A DNA stretch of 64,000 nt from NCBI GenBank assembly GCA_963832725.1, contig CAWHVG010000005.1, positions 1,302,001 to 1,366,000 of the forward strand. Reading direction: 5' to 3'. The notes beneath the pieces were generated by a model. The model made no database searches and was not told the origin of the DNA. It was given only the letters and a program-made list of their open reading frames with translations. Origin of the DNA: JAEZBP01 sp963832725 (GTDB lineage: Bacteria; Myxococcota_A; Polyangia; Polyangiales; Sandaracinaceae). The position numbers and the translations under genes were made by a program. Positions 62,579-64,000 of this stretch are shown one piece after another (positions within the stretch are counted from its first letter, which is position 1; each line of letters starts with the position of its first letter).

Positions 62579-63660
62579 ATGTCGCAGCCTGCCAGCAGGT
62601 CCTTTTCCCGAGCCTGGTGGATCGCTTTCGCGATCGCCCTCGCGGGCACGCCGATCGCCGCGCTCGCGCAGGACGGCACGGATGCCGAGCCCGCCCCGAT
62701 CGAAGAGGCTCCGAGCGAGGAGGCACAGGCCGAGGCCCAGCCCGAGGCCCAGCCCGCGGAGACGCTGCCCGCGAACGCCGAGCACCCGCCGGAGCACGGC
62801 GACCGAGCGCCCGCGGCGCATCGCCCGGCGCCGCCGCCGATCATGGTGGTCGTGCTCCCGAGCGGCCGCGTGTCGGACGACGAGGCCGCCGCCGCCCAGC
62901 AGGCCCTCGTCGATCAGCTCGGTCCGATGGCGGGTGGACGACCGGTCCTGGCGCTCGGTGCCGCGCAGGTCCGCGACGCCATCGCGGCCTGCGAAGACGA
63001 CACGTGCATCGGCGGGCAGCTCGCCGAAGCGGGCGTGCAGGCGGGGATGATCGCCCGGCTGAACGGTCGGGGCCGGCGGCCCATCCAGGCCACGCTCGAG
63101 CTGCGCGATCCGGTCAGTGGGGTGCTGCGCCACGAGCCCGTCGCGGGCGAGCTGCCGCGCGACACCTCCGCGATCCCGGCGGCCATGGCGACGCTGAGCG
63201 CGCAGCTCGAGGGATCGATTCCGAACCCGCCGCCGCCACCATCCACGCTCATGGTGACGGTGAACGTCGACGGGGCCCGCGTGCAGGTGGACGGCGAGGA
63301 CGTAGGCGTCTCGCCGGTGGCGCCGGTCGAGGTCGCGCAGGGCACCCACGAGGTGGTGGTGCTGGCGCCGGGCTACCTGAGCGCGCGGCGCCAAGCCCAC
63401 ATCGCGCCCGGCGAGCAGGCGCGGGTGGACGTCACGCTCGAGGAGGTCGGCAGCGGCGCCGACCTGAGCGCCGCCATGAACGAGAGCGGCGCCGCGGGCG
63501 GCGACGTCACGAACGAGTGGTGGTTCTGGCCCACGATCGGCGTGGGCGCCGCGGTCATCATCGGCGTCATCATCGGCGTCGCCGTGGCGGCGGCGAGCGG
63601 AGGCGGGCAGACCCCGATCCGAACGGGTTCATGCTCCCCAACATCGTGGGAGGGATGTGA
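62579..63660 (+). CDS. PEGA-domain protein with C-terminal TM (frameshift near 3' end)
   Basis: ATG 62579 opens a signal peptide (WWIAFAIALAGTPIAALA). An E/A/P-rich linker and a domain with VVVLPSGRVSDDEAAAAQQA follow, then a PEGA domain (VNVDGARVQVDGEDVGVSPV, THEVVVLAPGYLSAR) and a TM near residue 320-340. Read strictly, the frame misses its stop and runs into the next gene. Adding one C to the run at about 63612 gives DPNGFMLPNIVGGM and a stop at 63658, two bases before the next ATG. About 360 residues. PEGA domains often bind envelope polymers. Confidence 0.75.
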
Positions 63661-63661
63661 G

Positions 63662-64000
63662 ATGAGGCGCCTCGCGTTCACGCTCCTCGCCGGCCTCTCG
63701 CTCTTCGGCTGCGGTTCCGCGCCCACGCCGGCCGAAGGCTTCGACATCGCCGTGAAGTTCATGTCGATCGACGTGGCGGTGGTCCAGCACGTGACCATCA
63801 GCTTCCGCCCGCAGAACGGCGGGATGTTCGAAAGCGGCCCCGATCAGATGCTCCCCGACGGCGCCGGCACGCTGCACGTCGAGACCGACGGCACGCTGAC
63901 CATGGACGTCACCGGTGACTATCTGCGGGCGAACGCCACGAACGACGGGACGTGGGACGTGGTCCACCTCCAGATCTGGAGCGACGACCCGATGATGCGC
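63662..64000 (+). CDS. Lipoprotein, 3' end outside window
   Basis: ATG 63662 opens MRRLAFTLLAGLSLFGCGSA, a lipoprotein signal. The visible mature part (ADGFDIAVKF-like beta strands, VVQHVTISFRPQNGG, LHVETDGTLTMDVTGDYLRA) is beta-rich. I recognise no family. It follows the PEGA gene at once, so they are likely co-transcribed. The frame is open to the right edge. Confidence 0.75.
   Translation, partial: MRRLAFTLLAGLSLFGCGSAPTPAEGFDIAVKFMSIDVAVVQHVTISFRPQNGGMFESGPDQMLPDGAGTLHVETDGTLTMDVTGDYLRANATNDGTWDVVHLQIWSDDPMMR

Overview
The window looks like chromosomal DNA of a high-GC myxobacterium (Myxococcota, perhaps near Sandaracinus; the genus is an inference). Supporting signs are GC-rich third codon positions, many lipoproteins with Asp/Ala/Gly-rich linkers after the lipobox, secreted CNGxDDDCDG (MopE-type) and RCC1 repeat proteins, a kinase-AAA-TPR regulator, and DUF2169/DUF3540/DUF4150 genes of the type VI secretion periphery. 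No rRNA, tRNA, CRISPR array or phage was seen.

Layout. 0-3 kb: a repeat-rich secreted protein running off the left edge. 3.2-6.1 kb: a fatty-acid desaturase, an OmpR/PhoB-type response regulator and a histidine kinase with almost no extracytoplasmic loop. The desaturase promoter carries five TGAC boxes at 10/11-bp spacing. 6.4-7.2 kb: BtpA-family protein. 7.4-12.9 kb: a divergent T6SS-associated locus (DUF4150; DUF2169-pentapeptide, pentapeptide, DUF3540). 13-21 kb: kinase-AAA-TPR protein, lipoprotein, DUF938 methyltransferase, purE-purK. 21.2-28.9 kb: an accessory island with a gene remnant, a decayed IS66, a Y1 (RAYT-like) transposase, a ParE/Phd-type toxin-antitoxin pair, small lipoproteins and seven arrays of one near-palindromic core, CACCCGGGGTG. 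29-37 kb: a MopE/RCC1 lipoprotein, a PhoX-family protein, DUF2288, a junction of two gene fragments and a Cys-rich lipoprotein. 37-45.5 kb: membrane protein, creatinase-type M24 protein, divergent pncA/pncB (NAD salvage), patatin, alpha/beta hydrolase, rhodanese. 45.8-53 kb: a MITE-like element, FliP/SctR, a Leu/Glu/Phe/Val dehydrogenase, a lone receiver protein, htpG, a bactofilin-like membrane protein and DUF502. 53-64 kb: sulfatase, heme A synthase, FliO-like protein, a glutaredoxin/A-type/rhodanese fusion, an Hdr-like Fe-S membrane oxidoreductase, DUF1232, a PEGA protein and a lipoprotein cut by the right edge.

Quality. At least a dozen otherwise well-conserved genes need exactly one base removed (a few need one added) to read through, often at a short homopolymer. 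I read most of these as sequence errors rather than pseudogenes. Such genes are given full spans with the frameshift noted.

Two loci deserve attention. One is the repeat island with its Y1 transposase, which resembles a REP/RAYT system. The other is the kinase-regulator-desaturase cluster, which looks like a membrane-state sensing circuit built from OmpR/PhoB-type parts.
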